Source: Streptomyces sp. WMMB303 (GTDB lineage Bacteria > Actinomycetota > Actinomycetes > Streptomycetales > Streptomycetaceae). Taken from it: a stretch of DNA of 64,000 bases. The notes below the pieces were generated by a model. The model searched no databases, was not told the DNA's origin, and saw only the letters and a program-made list of their open reading frames with translations. Where the stretch lies: assembly GCF_029351045.1 (NCBI RefSeq), contig NZ_JARKIN010000001.1, positions 989,001 to 1,053,000 on the forward strand, in the 5' to 3' direction. Position numbers and translations under genes: made by a program. Every line of letters starts with the position of its first letter. Position 1 is the first letter of the stretch. Shown in pieces: positions 62,339 through 64,000 of the stretch.

Positions 62339-63144
62339 GCGGGCTCCCCCTCCCGCGCCGCGGCGGCGCCCTGCGGTGTCCCGCCGGCCGCGTCCTCGAC
62401 CTTGCGCTGCAGATGGTTCATGGCGCTCAGCCAGGTGTCGGTCCCGGAGGCACGCGCGGTGTAGTGGCCCTGCGTGGAGGCGTGCGGCAGGACGAGGAAA
62501 CGCCCGTCGGCGAGCGCGGCGAACAGCGCGTCGGCCACGGCGTCCGGGGCGATGGCGCCGGGTCGCAGCACGAGGTCCCCCGCGACGCCGGTGGCCTCCA
62601 GCATGTCGGTGCGTACCCCTTCGGGGCAGACGGCGTGCACCCGCAGGCCTCGGTGCCGGTAGGTGACCGACAGCCACTCGGCGAAGGCGAGTGCCGCGTG
62701 CTTGGTGACGCTGTAGGGCGCCGAGCCGACCATCGTCAGCAGTCCGGCCGCCGAAACGGTGGACACGAAGCGGCCCCGCCCGCGCTCCAGCCAGTCCGGC
62801 AGCAGTTCGCGCGCGGCCCGGACGTGCGCCATCACGTTGAGGTCCCAGGCCGCGTCCCACTGCGCGTCGGGGGTCTCGGGGCCGCCCTCGGCGCCCAGGC
62901 CGGCGTTGGCGCAGAACGTGTCGACGGCACCGCCGAGCGCTTCGCGCGCGGGCGCCACGACGGTGGCGGCGTCCCCGGGAACGGCGATGCCGCCGATCTC
63001 CTCGGCGACCGCCCGGGCGCGGCCCGGATCGAGATCGTTGACCGCGACCCGCGCGCCCTCGGCCGCGAATCTGCGGGCGAGGGCGGCTCCGATGCCTCCG
63101 CCCGCTCCGGTCACGACGACGGCACTGTCGCGCAAGGACTCCAT
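62335..63144 (-). CDS. SDR family oxidoreductase
   Basis: A 269-residue short-chain dehydrogenase with TGAGGGIG (residues 12-19), CANAG and the catalytic YSVTK. It is the first gene of the SDR-ligase operon. The TetR-like site is about 100-112 bp before its start codon. It probably acts on an acyl or hydroxyacyl substrate with the coupled ligase. Confidence 0.92.
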   Translation of the reverse strand: MESLRDSAVVVTGAGGGIGAALARRFAAEGARVAVNDLDPGRARAVAEEIGGIAVPGDAATVVAPAREALGGAVDTFCANAGLGAEGGPETPDAQWDAAWDLNVMAHVRAARELLPDWLERGRGRFVSTVSAAGLLTMVGSAPYSVTKHAALAFAEWLSVTYRHRGLRVHAVCPEGVRTDMLEATGVAGDLVLRPGAIAPDAVADALFAALADGRFLVLPHASTQGHYTARASGTDTWLSAMNHLQRKVEDAAGGTPQGAAAAREGEPA

Positions 63145-63570
63145 CGGCTGCGCCTCCCACTCTCCGGGCGTGTGTTCCTACGGCCCCGTTCGGGCGCGGC
63201 CGGCGGAAGGGCTCCGCGGCGCCGCGCCCCGGTCGGCAGACTAACCAGTCGGTATGTCATTGCGGAAGGGGTGCCGGCGCCCCTCCCGACGCCGCTTCGG
63301 GAACGGCGGCGGCCGCAGGCTCGTTCCTCTGCTGTGGGCGGCGCGCGGCGCCGCGCATGCGTGACCGGTGGAGACCCCGGAAGCGGCTGCGCCCGGTGAG
63401 GCGGGGTCGCTCCCCTTACAGGAATAGCGGGCCGCATCCGGGGTAATCCGCCACGCCGAAGCAAGTGCGCGCTCTCCGCGCGAAAAAGCATCGCCGGAGA
63501 CGGATCCGAACCGCGGGGCGGCACGTCACATCCCCGACGACACGGGTCCTCTCCGCCGGAGGTGGGATGA
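63145..63570. other. Intergenic stretch without a gene
   Basis: 426 bp. It carries the TetR-like site at 63244-63256 and, on the other side, the probable promoter of the edge gene. No coding region is supported. Confidence 0.6.
63244..63256. promoter_or_regulatory. TetR-like operator upstream of the SDR/ligase operon
   Basis: ACCAGTCGGTATG matches ACTAGTCGGTATG (54723-54735) at 12 of 13 bases. GACT and AGTC (63239-63242, 63247-63250) flank it as a partial dyad. Confidence 0.5.
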
Positions 63571-64000
63571 TTGGCCGGTTTCAGAGCGCTCGCCCGACAG
63601 GTCCGGGATCCGGACAGAGAACGGTCCCAGCGGCGACAGGCGCTGCGCAAGTGCCTGGAGCGGTTCGCCCCCTACGGACACCGCGCCACCTGGCAGCACC
63701 TGTGCAGGAACGCCGGATTCGACCCGGACGACCGCGAACCCGACCCCGCGCTGCTCGTCGCGGCTCTGGAGGAGCTGGAGGAGGCCCGCGCGGTCTGGCT
63801 CGCCTACGAGTCCGAAGTCGCCGCCCGCCGCAGGCGGGAGAAGCACAACGGGATCAGGCAGCCGACCGCACTCGACGAGTGGCACCGCAGGACGTGGGGC
63901 GGCAGGTCGCTGTTGCGGTGCGATCCGGCCCGGCCGCCGACTCCCCGGCTGGCGGAGGTGCTGCGCCGCATGATCGCCATGCCGGGCGCCGTCCGGGACG
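63571..64000 (+). CDS. Hypothetical protein (partial, 3' end beyond window)
   Basis: An open frame with TTG start and the Shine-Dalgarno GGAGGTG 6 nt upstream; a stop codon immediately precedes the TTG in frame. The 143 visible residues look protein-like (AALEELEEARAVWLAYESEV, AARRRREKHNGIRQP) with high GC at third positions. A second frame from ATG 63567 is also open, so frame choice rests on composition. No family is recognised. Confidence 0.5.
   Translation, partial: MAGFRALARQVRDPDRERSQRRQALRKCLERFAPYGHRATWQHLCRNAGFDPDDREPDPALLVAALEELEEARAVWLAYESEVAARRRREKHNGIRQPTALDEWHRRTWGGRSLLRCDPARPPTPRLAEVLRRMIAMPGAVRD

Overview
The window is chromosomal DNA of a high-GC actinomycete, almost certainly Streptomyces or a close relative. 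Codon third positions are nearly all G or C. The gene families are typical of streptomycetes: a SigB/F-type sigma factor, DUF6480 and DUF6479 proteins, gvpY/Z/J/L/S/K/O gas-vesicle genes, an FHA protein paired with a Ser/Thr kinase, and a SpoIIE-type phosphatase. I saw no rRNA, tRNA, CRISPR array, transposase or phage gene. All calls come from reading the sequence; no database search was run.

Layout. 1-6.5 kb: signalling and stress genes, namely a kinase (cut by the window edge) with an FHA partner, a Tat-exported MBL hydrolase divergent from a LysR gene coupled to a class A beta-lactamase-like serine hydrolase, a sigma factor and DUF6480. 6.6-15.6 kb: a sugar-acid catabolic regulon with an IclR regulator, an SMP-30 lactonase, and an opposite-strand operon (enolase-family dehydratase, Zn dehydrogenase, U32-like protein, ChvE/MmsA/MmsB-type ABC importer). 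The two ends of this block share a TTCGA-N4-TCGA operator. 15.7-21.3 kb: DUF3662, DUF2795 and VOC genes, map divergent from an HTH gene, then a resistance pair: a Vat-like acetyltransferase and a macrolide-type glycosyltransferase preceded by a 9-codon leader ORF. 21.3-31.9 kb: a tightly overlapped eight-gene operon with an ABC sugar importer, PHP hydrolase, isomerase, Gfo/Idh/MocA oxidoreductase and GH38 alpha-mannosidase.

32-40 kb: small membrane and PRC-barrel proteins, a beta-carbonic anhydrase preceded by six 10-bp repeats and followed by a SulP transporter, then SDR, TPR, M23 peptidase, DUF6479 and MgtC genes. 40.1-44.9 kb: a gas-vesicle locus carrying Y, Z, J, L, S, K and a detached O. 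It lacks gvpA, gvpF and gvpG, and its gvpL is frameshifted. 45-56.9 kb: SpoIIE phosphatase, S4 protein, MFS transporter, a beta-phosphoglucomutase/GH65 phosphorylase pair, acyl-CoA dehydrogenase with an aminoglycoside-phosphotransferase-like kinase, a 49-aa membrane protein, gluconokinase with two DUF202 proteins, and NUDIX. 57-63.2 kb: a lipid/CoA cluster (FAD dehydrogenase, quinone oxidoreductase, TetR, acyl-CoA ligase, SDR). The right edge holds the start of an unknown gene.

The genes fall into several local circuits: two sugar import-and-degradation operons, one acyl-CoA catabolic group with TetR-like sites at two promoters, an antibiotic-resistance pair with a possible attenuator, and an eroding gas-vesicle operon. 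Six genes appear to be transcribed as leaderless mRNAs from a -10 box 6-7 nt before the ATG. Most convergent gene pairs are separated by long perfect GC-rich hairpins.
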